DNA of 64,000 nucleotides. Origin: a bacterium (GTDB lineage: Bacteria; Oederibacteriota; Muellerivitia; Muellerivitales; Muellerivitaceae). The position numbers were made by a program, and so were the translations under genes. The notes beneath the pieces are model-generated. The model made no database searches. It had not been told where the DNA came from and saw only the letters and a program-made list of their open reading frames with translations. This document shows, piece after piece, positions 45,203 through 54,351 of this stretch (position 1 is its first letter; each line of letters begins with the position of its first letter). The DNA is taken from positions 124,001-188,000 of the forward strand of contig DASZRK010000002.1 of assembly GCA_035549195.1 (NCBI GenBank), read 5' to 3'.

Positions 45203-47698
45203 TTAGAACAACAAGTAGAATTCGGAGATCCATTGCCCGGTGTGATAGCTGTTGGCGGGCACATAGGCGTCCTTGAACGTCACATCCTTGTAGCGCAATT
45301 CGAATTTGCCCGATCCCCAAGGTATGTCATAAGCGAACCCGCCCCCGATCACATCGGTGCGGTAGTCCACCAGGGGATAGGTGTAGGCGCATTTCCAGGT
45401 CTCCCAGCCGTATTCCCCCATGATGTTGACGTTGCGGATCAACTGGTACATGGCCCCGAAGTCGACGACCTGCTGCTCGAAAAGGTTGGAGATGTCGGAT
45501 TGGGACGGGTCCTGGGCCTTGCCCGACACCCGGTTGTCGGTGAAGAAGACCGACCCGTAGAGGGGCTGGTCGATCCCGAACATCTTGTTGAACTGGTATT
45601 TAGTGGTCAGGGTGATGTAGCTGTAGGTCTTCAGGTGGGTCAACATGGTGTAGGCGTTGGTGCCCGCCACGACCCCCGGGGCGGACCCGTTGACCACGAT
45701 GGCCCCGCCGCCGGTGGTGACCGGCATCATCAAAGGAATGCGCTCGGAAGAAAGGGTGAACTGGTAGCGGGTCTGCTGGCCGGAGCTGATGTCGCCGTCG
45801 TTGCGGAGAGCCTCGATATTGTTGTCATAGGCCTGGCGGGCGGGCAACCAGGGCGCGGCCGCATAGCCGCCCCAGAGGTCCAGTCCCCAGATACCTTCGT
45901 CCTCCTGGTAATAGGGGGAGAGGACGTTGAAGGCTTCCACGAAGTTGTAATTGTTGTAGACCGGGTCCCCGTTGGAATCGGTCCCCACATTGGTGGGGCT
46001 TTGAACGGCCCGGTATTCGGTCTTCTGGGCGAAATCGAAATTGACCACGATATCGTCGAGGAAGCTGGGCCAGCCCCTCATCCAATCCTGCTTGCGGCCG
46101 TCCCAGCCCAGGTTGGCGCGCCAGCCGTAGCGGTTACTGACCAGGTTGTCCACTTCCCCCACCAAGCCATAGGCGTCCTCGAAGGAACTGGAGGTATAGC
46201 CCGGGCCCGCGTAGACCCCATATTGGTTGAAGTTGACCCCGGCCATGGCCACCTTGCTGTTGAAATTGGCGAAGCTGTCGCTGATGGCGGTGTAGAAGAG
46301 ATTGAAGGGATAGTAGGAGATCTGGACCTGTCCCGCGGGCGCTTCCAGGGCGGCCTTGGCCGGCTGGCCGTTGTCGATGCCGGAATAGAGGTGGGAGAAT
46401 CCGGCTTCCACGTCGATCCGCACCGGCTTGAGGTCAAACCCCAGGCTGGCCTGATAGGTCTTCAGATCGAGTTGAGGGACCTGGTTGACGCCGAAGTCGT
46501 CGTTGATCCACTCCGTGGACAAGGCGGCCTGGACCGTCCCAAAGTTTTTGGAGAGCTTGGCGGCCTGCTCGAAACGGTTCCCTTGGGTGTTCTGGGTCCC
46601 CATGCGCCCGAACATCAGGACCATGTTCCCATCCTGGCCCAACCAGGGCAAGTTGGACCCGATGCCATAGATCCCCGAGAAGACCGGGTCGAAGCTGGAA
46701 ACGATGGCCCCGGCGGCCGAAGAGGGCGGCACCGCCGAGATGTTGCTCACGTAATCGTCCCAGGTCTTCTGGTCCTTGTCGTCGGAGAAATGCTTGATGT
46801 CCACGGGGTTTACGTAGCGCTTCAAGGAGGTGGGTCCGATGCCCCGGGTGAAATCCCCCAGGGTCCCGGCGCCCGGATAGCCTTCCGCCATGAAATGGGT
46901 GTCCCAACGGCCCAAGGGGCCGTCGAACTGGAAGCTCACGTCCGGGTTATAGATGCCGAAGCTGGCACCTTGGGAATTGGCGTTGGCGTCGGTCAAGGTA
47001 CCGGTCAACCCTAAGGAAATGGCTCCCTTCCCCCCGAAATCACTCCACATACCCAGGTCGATGGAATTGGCGGTCCGGATGGCGTTCACCACCGTGATCC
47101 CCGACATGGTCAGGTTCTCGAAGCGGAAGCGGGTCTTGGTGCTGAAGTTGGGGATGCCGCTGCTCTTGTTGGCCTTCTTCCAGGTCGCGTTCACGTCGTC
47201 CTGGACGGTATTGAGCTTTTCCATTTCCTTCTGCCACTCGGCCAGGCGGTTGTCGTAGAGGCTCAAATGGGTCCGCAAGAGCTCCGACTCCTGCTTGAGT
47301 TCCTTCAATAGGTTGTCGATCTCCTGCCGCACCCAGGGGTTCACCGGAGGAGCCATCGGGGTGGGGATCGGCGTCGGAATGGCGATCGGCATGGGGGTCG
47401 GGATGGGCTGGGGCGTGAAGGTCGGCGTGGGTTGGAGCAATTCGGGGGCCGTCAGGCGGGCCTTGGCCTTCTCCGTATAAAAGGCCAGTTCCAACCGGCT
47501 GACGATCTTGCCCTGATCGAGCTTGGCCTGGTCCTGGGGGTCCAGGAGGCCGTAATCCTCCAGGTGCTTGACCCTTTGATAAAGAGGGTTGTCGGGCGTC
47601 AATTGGTCGAAGGGATTCGCCAGGGCCCGGAAGCCCAAGGCCCCGCCGGCCGAAACCAGGAGGAAAAGGGCCAAAAATTGTTTCAAACGAAGTTCCAA
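45203..47698 (-). CDS. Outer-membrane beta-barrel protein with SLH-like N-terminus, Thr-Pro linker and coiled coil (paralogue 3)
   Basis: Predicted outer-membrane protein, 831 residues. Signal peptide 1-28 (ends RALA-NP). SLH-like segment (about 29-80: DNPLYQRVKHLEDYGLLDPQD, SRLELAFYTEKA), then a linker rich in PTP (about 88-118) as in the secreted hydrolases, a coiled coil (RQEIDNLLKELKQESELL, about 125-170) and a beta-rich domain to WISEFYLLF. The barrel part is more diverged from the other two and has DWMRGWPSFLDDIVVNFDF and LYGSVFFTDNRVSG. First barrel gene of the run, 67 bases after the lipoprotein gene at 47766. Confidence 0.72.
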   Translation of the reverse strand: MELRLKQFLALFLLVSAGGALGFRALANPFDQLTPDNPLYQRVKHLEDYGLLDPQDQAKLDQGKIVSRLELAFYTEKAKARLTAPELLQPTPTFTPQPIPTPMPIAIPTPIPTPMAPPVNPWVRQEIDNLLKELKQESELLRTHLSLYDNRLAEWQKEMEKLNTVQDDVNATWKKANKSSGIPNFSTKTRFRFENLTMSGITVVNAIRTANSIDLGMWSDFGGKGAISLGLTGTLTDANANSQGASFGIYNPDVSFQFDGPLGRWDTHFMAEGYPGAGTLGDFTRGIGPTSLKRYVNPVDIKHFSDDKDQKTWDDYVSNISAVPPSSAAGAIVSSFDPVFSGIYGIGSNLPWLGQDGNMVLMFGRMGTQNTQGNRFEQAAKLSKNFGTVQAALSTEWINDDFGVNQVPQLDLKTYQASLGFDLKPVRIDVEAGFSHLYSGIDNGQPAKAALEAPAGQVQISYYPFNLFYTAISDSFANFNSKVAMAGVNFNQYGVYAGPGYTSSSFEDAYGLVGEVDNLVSNRYGWRANLGWDGRKQDWMRGWPSFLDDIVVNFDFAQKTEYRAVQSPTNVGTDSNGDPVYNNYNFVEAFNVLSPYYQEDEGIWGLDLWGGYAAAPWLPARQAYDNNIEALRNDGDISSGQQTRYQFTLSSERIPLMMPVTTGGGAIVVNGSAPGVVAGTNAYTMLTHLKTYSYITLTTKYQFNKMFGIDQPLYGSVFFTDNRVSGKAQDPSQSDISNLFEQQVVDFGAMYQLIRNVNIMGEYGWETWKCAYTYPLVDYRTDVIGGGFAYDIPWGSGKFELRYKDVTFKDAYVPANSYHTGQWISEFYLLF

Positions 47699-47765
47699 GA
47701 ACGTCCTCTATTTAAGGATGACCGGCTCAACCCAAAATGAACCCGTCCGGATCGACGGGAAAGGC

Positions 47766-48536
47766 TCAGTAAAACTCCACCTCATCCACCCAGTAATCGA
47801 TCGCATAGGTCCCGGCGGCATTGTTGGCGCTGTGCGCCCAGGTCAGGTTGATGAACTCCTTCAAGTGGTCCGACATGTCCGGCGGAGTCACGGGAGCGCC
47901 CCATCCTTCCCGCTTCAGGTCGGTGAAGGCGTAGGCTTTCTTGGTCCAATCGGGGGAAACGGACAGGTCCGCCCCGAAGTTGTCATAACAGCCTGAACTA
48001 CAGGTCCCACCCTGGTCCGGCGGAAGGGTCACGGCGGTGCCCACCTTGAAGCGCCGCTTGAGGGCCTGGTCGGTGGCGGGACATTTGTAATAGAACTGGA
48101 TGCCGGTGAAATTGCTGGCATCGTAGAAGCCGCTGTCCTTGAACTTCCCTTGGATCTCGAAATCCGGATAGACCTTGTCCCCATGGTCCGTCAGGTTGCC
48201 GTAGATATGGGCCGCCTTGGGGGTGCCATTGGCCCCGCCCGCCGCGCCTAGGTCCGCGTTGAGGGTGTTGCCGCCGAAGGTGATGGCCAGCCACATGCCG
48301 CCTCCGCCGCCGAAGAGCTTGGAATTGGTCGCCTTTCCGCCGCTTTCGAAATCGTTGACGACCCGGGCTTCCCGGGGGACCGCGACCTTCTTGGGCGGGT
48401 TCGCCGCCGGGTTGGACAGGCCTTCCGTCAGGGATGCGTTCTTGGAACCTTCATTGATGAAAACGGCCCCGCAACCTTGGAAGAAGAGGACGGACGCGGC
48501 CAGCAAAAAGCCAAAAGCCAGGCACCAAGACCGCAT
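47766..48536 (-). CDS. Lipoprotein with carbohydrate-binding-like beta-sandwich (paralogue 3)
   Basis: Unknown function; 256 residues. Signal RSWCLAFGFLLAASVLFFQGC with an FQGC lipobox. Then RVVNDFESGGKATNSKLFGGG, GTPKAAHIYGNLTDHGDKVYPDFEI, FTGIQFYYKCP, a Cys pair CSSGCYDNFG, LKREGWGAPVTPP and the end YAIDYWVDEVEFY. It is the clearest match to the motif set shared by the lipoproteins at 38903 and 39735. GAGG lies 6 bases before the ATG at 48536; a longer frame upstream lacks support. It leads the run of six genes ending at 38903. Confidence 0.7.
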   Translation of the reverse strand: MRSWCLAFGFLLAASVLFFQGCGAVFINEGSKNASLTEGLSNPAANPPKKVAVPREARVVNDFESGGKATNSKLFGGGGGMWLAITFGGNTLNADLGAAGGANGTPKAAHIYGNLTDHGDKVYPDFEIQGKFKDSGFYDASNFTGIQFYYKCPATDQALKRRFKVGTAVTLPPDQGGTCSSGCYDNFGADLSVSPDWTKKAYAFTDLKREGWGAPVTPPDMSDHLKEFINLTWAHSANNAAGTYAIDYWVDEVEFY

Positions 48537-48711
48537 GAACACCTCGGGGGATCCGGTTGGGATAAATGCTCTAAGGAAACAAGGGACCGGCAAAAAAGCC
48601 TGGGTATTTTACTAAAAGGGTCCGGAACCAGGAACCCTTTTTTGCCTTGGGGACCATGTCCCGAGCGATGAAGGACTAAAGCGGTTTTAGGCTCGAGAAA
48701 CCGGTTTCATG

Positions 48712-48738
48712 AAAAAAGGACCCCTTCAATCGTGGGGT
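48712..48738 (-). terminator. Intrinsic terminator overlapping the stop of the fusion gene
   Basis: On the minus strand ACCCC (48738-48734) pairs with GGGGT (48724-48720) around a 9-base loop and is followed by CCTTTTTTC. The stem begins right at the stop codon. A further imperfect hairpin with AAAAGGGT/ACCCTTTT lies at about 48614-48642 in the same gap, which otherwise shows no gene. Confidence 0.6.
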
Positions 48739-51700
48739 TATTCCGGTTTCCCACCGTCGGTGGTATCCGTGAAGGGCGCCGTTTTGCCTGCGGGGACTTT
48801 CTTCATGTAGGCGAAGTCGAAGACCCGCATGGCTTGTCCGGGTTTTTCCAACAACACCGCGGCCATGTAACGGTCGTCCCGGGCGGGGTCCTCCGTCTTG
48901 GGAAGGTTCGCAAAGAGGTTCTTGACCCGCACCATGTGGCCGGAGGGAAGGTCGAAAGGGCCCACCGTCGCCAGGTCCGTGTAATAGTTCTTGCTGGTAT
49001 CGACCTGGTGCAGGACCACGCCCTTGATGGCCTCGTTGGATTGGTTCCGGATCTCCACGCTCAAGGGGATCGGCACCCCGCCCGGCGCCCGTTCGGGGGC
49101 CACCAGGGTCATGTCGATGGGCACCAGCCCCTCCATCCGCTGCATCGTCGAGAAGGCCTTGCCCCCCGCCACCGCCCACTCCATGGAGCTGTAGGGTCCC
49201 CGCACCCCATAGACGATACGGTAAAGGTCGTGCCAGAACATCCCGAGCGAGGAGTTGACCGTGAACCAATCCTGGAAGACCCCCACCTCCCGGTCGTAGA
49301 GTTCCTCGGGCCCCGGGGGGTCGAGGGATTTCTGCACCCAGTTGAAATCCACCATCTCGCCCGGGGCGTATTCCCCGTTGCACCGGGCCAGGTACTGGGG
49401 CCATTGGGTCTTCATGGACTTGAGGGTGTTCCGGTCCCCCTCATAGAGCATGATCTGGTTGAAGTTCACGCCCGCGTCCACGTACATGGCCGGGTCCTGT
49501 CCGTGCTGGTGCCCCATTTCCCATCCCAGGGTGAAGGTGAAGACGGGTTTGGAGACCTTGGCTTCCTCCAGGATGCCTTTGAGGGTCAGGGCCACCTTAT
49601 GGGCCCGCCACCATTGGAAGAGCGTGTTCACTTCCTTGCCGATCTTGTGCTTCTTCCCCGATTCCACCGTTTCCGCCAGCCAATGGATGCGCTCGTCCCG
49701 GGACATCTTGGCGAACTCGTTCGGCACGGGGACGTCCAGGTCGTTCACGAACTCGTCCACCAACTCATAGCCTGCATCGCCGGTGCGGACATAGTCCAGG
49801 CCGATCATGTCGATGTCCGGGTCCTGGTCCAGTTCCTGGAGGAATTGGACGACATCATGGTGCCGGTGCTCATCCTGGAGGGAGATGAACCGGGTGGGGG
49901 CCACTTCCCCGGTCTCGCGGTCATAGCCGAGCGAGAATTGGTAGGGCGCCTGGGCCCAGGCATCGCCCACCACCTTGAAGGTGGTCATGTAACCGGCGAA
50001 CTTGAGCCCCGCCTGGTGGCAGAGCTTGGCGTATTTCTTCCCCACTTCCATGTCGCCGCGGCTGAAGGGGAAATCCCGCGCGATCATGTGGTCCCAGATC
50101 GAGGTCTGGCCCATCAGGTAGCAATAGATGTTGGCCCCCATGAACTTGGCCCATTCGACGGCGTTGGCCGCCCGCAGGGAATCGCTCCCATCCAGGGCCG
50201 GGACCGCCCCGCCCACCAGCTGTTTCCCGCCCTCCATGGTGAGGGCGGCGTAGCCGGGATAGAGGCCCGAGGGCTTCAAGGGCGAGATGGTGAAGGCCGA
50301 CTGGAAGACCTTGGGCGACTTCCAGCGGGGGCTATGGACGGTCACCTCCGCTACATAGGTGCCGGGGATGGGGTTGAAGGGAATGGGCCAATTCCCATGG
50401 AACCGGCGCTGGTCGTTGTCCTTCTTGAGGGGCATGACGGTCCTGTCCTGGACCCAGGTGACCGGTTCCCCGTTCCGGGTCACCTGGACCGAGGCCTGCA
50501 TCTCGCTGAAGGCCTCCTTTTCCTGGTCGCTGATCTTCACCTCGACGGGGACCATCTCGTAGCGTTTGTAGTCGCGGGCGGGCATGACGGCGATGACATC
50601 CGGGACCAGCTGGGTCTCCAGGGGGATCAGCACCCCGAGCCTCTTGGCATCGGGCGAGAAGGTGGCCGCGGCCCAATAGCCCCCGCCAACGAGGATGGCC
50701 AGGATCACCGCCCAACGAAGGTCGCGGAAAAGGGCCTTGCGCGAGGGAGAAAGCGGCAGTGGGACGGGGGGCGGGGGCGCCGAGGGCCGGGCCGACGGGA
50801 CTTCCTCCGCCGGGACCGACGGAGTTAATTCCTGGACAGGGACTTCGGCCGGGATGGGCGGCTGGACAGGGGCCGGTGCCACGGCAAGGACGGGTTCGGG
50901 CTCCGGGGGAGCCTGGAGTTGTTCCAGGACCACCGGCGCTTCTTCCGGTTCCCTTTCGGGGGGGATCGAACGCTGGACCACCTCCGGCGTCGGCGCTTCC
51001 AGGGGCTCCTGAACAACCTCTTCCTGGACCGGGCTTGGGGCTTCCTGTACCGTCGCCTCGGACCATTGGGTCTTCATGACGGGGGCCGGCGGTTCGGCAG
51101 GCACGAAGGATCTTTCTTCCTCCGCTTCGACCACGAAGGCCTGGGTCTCCTCCTCGATGACCGATTCGACCCTTTCGGTCAGCACTTCCTCCTCGATGGC
51201 CTGCAGGAATTGGGCGGCCTTCGAGGCCGGGCGGTTCCCCTCGTCCGTGGCGGGACCCTGGGACTGGTCCCGGGTCCGGGCGATGGCCTGCTCCATCCAT
51301 TGGAAGGTCTTTTGGCCGGCTTCCACTCCATCACGGGCCGCCTTGCCCAATTGGGTCGCCGTTTCCGCCCCCACCTGGCCCACCACTTCGCGGGTCTTTC
51401 GGGTGGCGTCGCTGCCGGCCCGGAGGGCCCGTCCCAGACCCCGGCCGGCCCCTACCGCTCCCTGGGCCGCCGAACGTCCCAGGAACGAAACGAGGGACCA
51501 GGCCAGGCCGAAGGCCGCTCCGAACTGCTGCCCCACCGCCACCATGAGCCCGGCGGTGCGGTCCTTGAAATAACGGAAATTATCCGAGACGTCCTGGGGT
51601 TTGGGGGGCGCGATCGGCGCGGCGACGCGGAAGGGGGTCTCCCCGGCCAGCGCGGCCTCCTCCGGCGTCTCCGGCAGGACGGGCTTCTCCCGGGTCAACC

Positions 51701-53123
51701 GCACCACCGTTTCGGTGTGGTAGGTCTGGGGGAACATGTCGAGCGGTTGGGCCCAATCGACCAGGTAGCCGTGCTTGGAAAGGAGCGCCAGGTCCCGGGC
51801 CAGGGTGGAAGGGTCGCAGGACACATAGACGATCCGCTCCGGATGGAGCGAGGTCACCCGCGCCAGCACCTCGGGCAAGACCCCCTTTCGGGGCGGGTCC
51901 AGCAGGACCGCGTCCACGCGGTTCATCCCCTTCTCCCGCAGGCCCAGAAGGATGGGGGCCACGTCCCCCTCGAGGAAATCGATGTTGGCCCGCTGGTTGA
52001 GCTTGGCGTTCTCCTTGGCGTCCTCGACGGCGGGGCCGATCTCCTCGATCCCCACCACGTAATCCGCCAACGGCGAGACCGCCATCGCCAGCGTGCCGAT
52101 GCCGGAATAAAGGTCGAGGATCGTCCCCCAGCGCTTCTTTCCCGTGGGGGCGCCCAGGGCTTCCCGCACCACGGTGTGGAGGATGTCGGCCTGGGCCGTG
52201 TTCACCTGTAGGAAGGAACGTAACGAGACCTTGAGCTTCAGGTCGTCGATGACCTCGAAGTAATGGTCCCGCCCGGCCAGCACCCGGGTCGTGGGCCCGA
52301 AGACGATGTTCGTCCGGGAAGGGTTGATGTTCTGCAGTACGCCCACCAGACCCGGGGTCTCCTCCATCAGTTCGCGGGCCAGGCGGGGCAGGATGCCCTC
52401 CAGGGGTTCGGGCAGGAGGGTGGGCTTCTGCACCCGTTCCTCCGGATCCTCGGTCCGGGTCACGAAGGCCAGCAGGAACTCGCCCGTCTTCTGCCCTTGC
52501 CGCACGGTCAGGTGGCGGAGGAAGCCGGAATGCTTCTTCTCCTGGTAAGGGGTCAGGCCCGATTGATCGATCTTGGCGGTGACCTTTTGCAGGAACTGGT
52601 TGATGCCGTCGGCCTGGATGGCGCAGGTCGTGTAGGGGACCAGGTGATGGGACCGGGGTTCATAGATGCCCGTGATGAAGTGCCCGTCCCGCATGGAAAG
52701 GACCGGCATGGCTTTGTTGCGGTAGGCATAGGGCGACGGCGAGGGCAGGCAGGGTTGGACCGTGACGTCGCCCATCTTGCCGATGCGCTGGAAGGCATCC
52801 ACGACGAACTGACGCTTGGTCTGGAGCTGGCGCGGATAGCTGAAGTGCTGCCACTGGCAGCCGCCGCACTCCTGGAAGATGGGACAGGGCGGCTGGACCC
52901 GGTCGGGGGAATGCCGGAGGACCTGGAGGATCTCCCCCACCGCGTAGTGATCCTTCACCTGCACGATCTTGAGGCGGACCCGCTCGCCCGGCAGGCCGCC
53001 GGGAATGAAGACGGCGAAATCCTTGAAGCGGCCGACCGAATCGCCGCCGAAGGCCAGCGAGGCGACATCGATCTCGATCTCTTCGCCGTGCCTTACCGGC
53101 GGGGTCGGGTGGGTGGTGTTCAT
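48738..53123 (-). CDS. Fusion: RlmD-type 23S rRNA (uracil-5-)-methyltransferase + membrane anchor + glycoside-hydrolase-like domain
   Basis: One uninterrupted 1461-codon frame. Residues 1-478 form a complete RlmD/RumA-like enzyme: TRAM region, 4Fe-4S ligands C80, C86, C89 and C167, SAM motif LDLYSGIGTLA, LLDPPRKG, nucleophile C436 in YVSCDPST and base E471 in HTETVV. Normal RlmD ends here. Residues 480-800 are a low-complexity linker with a weakly hydrophobic patch (524-548), helical Gln/Ala-rich coil and Pro/Glu-rich stretch. A membrane span lies at about 803-820 (WAVILAILVGGGYWAAA). Residues 826-1461 look extracytoplasmic: an Ig-like part, then a TIM-barrel-like GH region (ANIYCYLMGQTSIWD, FAGYMTTF, DMIGLDYVRTGDAGYE, FTFTLGWEMGHQHG). 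An internal start at M527 could yield the second half alone; its best AAGGA is 16 bases away. Confidence 0.8.
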   Translation of the reverse strand: MNTTHPTPPVRHGEEIEIDVASLAFGGDSVGRFKDFAVFIPGGLPGERVRLKIVQVKDHYAVGEILQVLRHSPDRVQPPCPIFQECGGCQWQHFSYPRQLQTKRQFVVDAFQRIGKMGDVTVQPCLPSPSPYAYRNKAMPVLSMRDGHFITGIYEPRSHHLVPYTTCAIQADGINQFLQKVTAKIDQSGLTPYQEKKHSGFLRHLTVRQGQKTGEFLLAFVTRTEDPEERVQKPTLLPEPLEGILPRLARELMEETPGLVGVLQNINPSRTNIVFGPTTRVLAGRDHYFEVIDDLKLKVSLRSFLQVNTAQADILHTVVREALGAPTGKKRWGTILDLYSGIGTLAMAVSPLADYVVGIEEIGPAVEDAKENAKLNQRANIDFLEGDVAPILLGLREKGMNRVDAVLLDPPRKGVLPEVLARVTSLHPERIVYVSCDPSTLARDLALLSKHGYLVDWAQPLDMFPQTYHTETVVRLTREKPVLPETPEEAALAGETPFRVAAPIAPPKPQDVSDNFRYFKDRTAGLMVAVGQQFGAAFGLAWSLVSFLGRSAAQGAVGAGRGLGRALRAGSDATRKTREVVGQVGAETATQLGKAARDGVEAGQKTFQWMEQAIARTRDQSQGPATDEGNRPASKAAQFLQAIEEEVLTERVESVIEEETQAFVVEAEEERSFVPAEPPAPVMKTQWSEATVQEAPSPVQEEVVQEPLEAPTPEVVQRSIPPEREPEEAPVVLEQLQAPPEPEPVLAVAPAPVQPPIPAEVPVQELTPSVPAEEVPSARPSAPPPPVPLPLSPSRKALFRDLRWAVILAILVGGGYWAAATFSPDAKRLGVLIPLETQLVPDVIAVMPARDYKRYEMVPVEVKISDQEKEAFSEMQASVQVTRNGEPVTWVQDRTVMPLKKDNDQRRFHGNWPIPFNPIPGTYVAEVTVHSPRWKSPKVFQSAFTISPLKPSGLYPGYAALTMEGGKQLVGGAVPALDGSDSLRAANAVEWAKFMGANIYCYLMGQTSIWDHMIARDFPFSRGDMEVGKKYAKLCHQAGLKFAGYMTTFKVVGDAWAQAPYQFSLGYDRETGEVAPTRFISLQDEHRHHDVVQFLQELDQDPDIDMIGLDYVRTGDAGYELVDEFVNDLDVPVPNEFAKMSRDERIHWLAETVESGKKHKIGKEVNTLFQWWRAHKVALTLKGILEEAKVSKPVFTFTLGWEMGHQHGQDPAMYVDAGVNFNQIMLYEGDRNTLKSMKTQWPQYLARCNGEYAPGEMVDFNWVQKSLDPPGPEELYDREVGVFQDWFTVNSSLGMFWHDLYRIVYGVRGPYSSMEWAVAGGKAFSTMQRMEGLVPIDMTLVAPERAPGGVPIPLSVEIRNQSNEAIKGVVLHQVDTSKNYYTDLATVGPFDLPSGHMVRVKNLFANLPKTEDPARDDRYMAAVLLEKPGQAMRVFDFAYMKKVPAGKTAPFTDTTDGGKPE

Positions 53124-53255
53124 GGGTTTCGCGACCTTGATCCTTGGGTCCTGCCCTTGGATCCCTTCAAGAAAGTGTGGTGGACCCGGCTTGGGAAATG
53201 TCGAAGTACGGAAGCCGCCGAATGACCCAAGGGACCCGGAAGGCCCCTGGGGTGC

Positions 53256-53283
53256 ATTTTAAATGATTTTCGGCCAGGAACAA
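53256..53283 (-). promoter_or_regulatory. Candidate promoter of the fusion gene
   Basis: On the minus strand TTGTTC (53283-53278), 16-base spacer, TAAAAT (53261-53256), about 130 bases upstream of the ATG. The remaining sequence of the 53124-53325 gap shows no gene. Confidence 0.4.
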
Positions 53284-53325
53284 ATCGGGTGGGACGCAAG
53301 AATTGGGAAAAGGGGCGACCCGTCC

Positions 53326-54138
53326 CTAGCGGCGGGGGGTCGGAGAGGCAACGGCGACCGGTTTGGGAGCCTTGGCATCCCCATCCAGTCGGAGGTTGTC
53401 CAGGTAGACCACCAAAGGTTGGGCGGCACCGGACAGATCCAGTCCGAAATGGAAGGACCGGATATTGGAGAGGTCGATCCGGGAGGCCGCCGTCTCACCC
53501 AGGGGCAGGACCAAGTTGTTGACCTTCCGGGGCAAAAGGGACCCCGAAGCCGTATAGACGTAGCCCCGTGAGTCGGCGATCTGGATGAACCAGGAGACCG
53601 GCTGATCCTGGGGATCGAAGACGTCCAGTTTCAAGTTGGCGTAATCCTGCCATTCATAGACCCCCAACTGGGTCGGGGAACGGTTCTCAAGGACCATCTC
53701 GGGCCGCCAGGCGATGGGGGGGGTCGGGACAGGGGAAGCCGGAGGAGCGACCGCCAAGGCGACCTGCTTCTTGCCGCCCGTGGGGGTCTGGGTCGGGGTG
53801 GCCGTGGGAAGGGGGGTCGGGGTGTCTCCCATGGAGGCGTCGGAGGTCAGGGCCGGGTTGGGGGTCGGGGTCGAGTAGAACTGGTTGAAGAGAAGGAAGG
53901 TCGCCTTGGCGGCGTATTTGCCGTGGGTCTTGTTCTCGGTCGAGGGTTCGATCTGGACATAACCACCGGTGGTCCAGTCATAGTCCCATTGCGGCCGCTC
54001 GAAGTCGTTGATCATCTGGCTCTTGGCTTCCACGTGCCTTTTGCCTAAACCGCGGGTGAGCCCGAGCCCGGCGGCGATCAAATAAAGGACGCCCAGGGCG
54101 GCCAGGATGATCAGGAGATTGATGAGGGGTCGACGCAT
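53326..54138 (-). CDS. Membrane-anchored protein with carbohydrate-binding-like beta-sandwich
   Basis: Unknown function; 270 residues from ATG 54138 (an ATG at 54150 is also possible). One N-terminal membrane span (LINLLIILAALGVLYLIAAGLGL), then MINDFERPQWDYDW, a Thr-Pro linker inside the domain (about 105-150) and LVVYLDNLRLDGD near the end. The NDFE start and the final strand resemble the modules in the three lipoproteins and in the large hydrolase. It sits directly upstream of the fusion gene, so the two may act on the same substrate at the cell surface. Confidence 0.65.
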   Translation of the reverse strand: MRRPLINLLIILAALGVLYLIAAGLGLTRGLGKRHVEAKSQMINDFERPQWDYDWTTGGYVQIEPSTENKTHGKYAAKATFLLFNQFYSTPTPNPALTSDASMGDTPTPLPTATPTQTPTGGKKQVALAVAPPASPVPTPPIAWRPEMVLENRSPTQLGVYEWQDYANLKLDVFDPQDQPVSWFIQIADSRGYVYTASGSLLPRKVNNLVLPLGETAASRIDLSNIRSFHFGLDLSGAAQPLVVYLDNLRLDGDAKAPKPVAVASPTPRR

Positions 54139-54237
54139 GTCCCATCCCATGGAAGTTTGGCCAGCAAAAGCCGAGGCATTGTAGCAACCGGGTTACGGGC
54201 CTGCAACGCAGAAGGCCCGCTTAAAAGACCTGATTTG

Positions 54238-54327
54238 ACCGCGAAGAAGCGAAGACGGGAATTTTACCGGGCATTCAGGATCCGGCTCCGCCCTCATGAT
54301 CCTTTCGCCGCTTCGCACCCTCGCGGT
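54238..54327. repeat. GCGAAG-type inverted repeat, family B (copy 2)
   Basis: Left arm ACCGCGAAG AAGCGAAGA (from 54238), right arm CTTTCGCCGCTTCGCACCCTCGCGGT (54302-54327). It fills most of the gap between the LacI gene end and the anchored protein gene; no further feature is seen in that gap. Confidence 0.7.
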
Positions 54328-54351
54328 GAAACGACTTTTGGGGTTTAAGGT

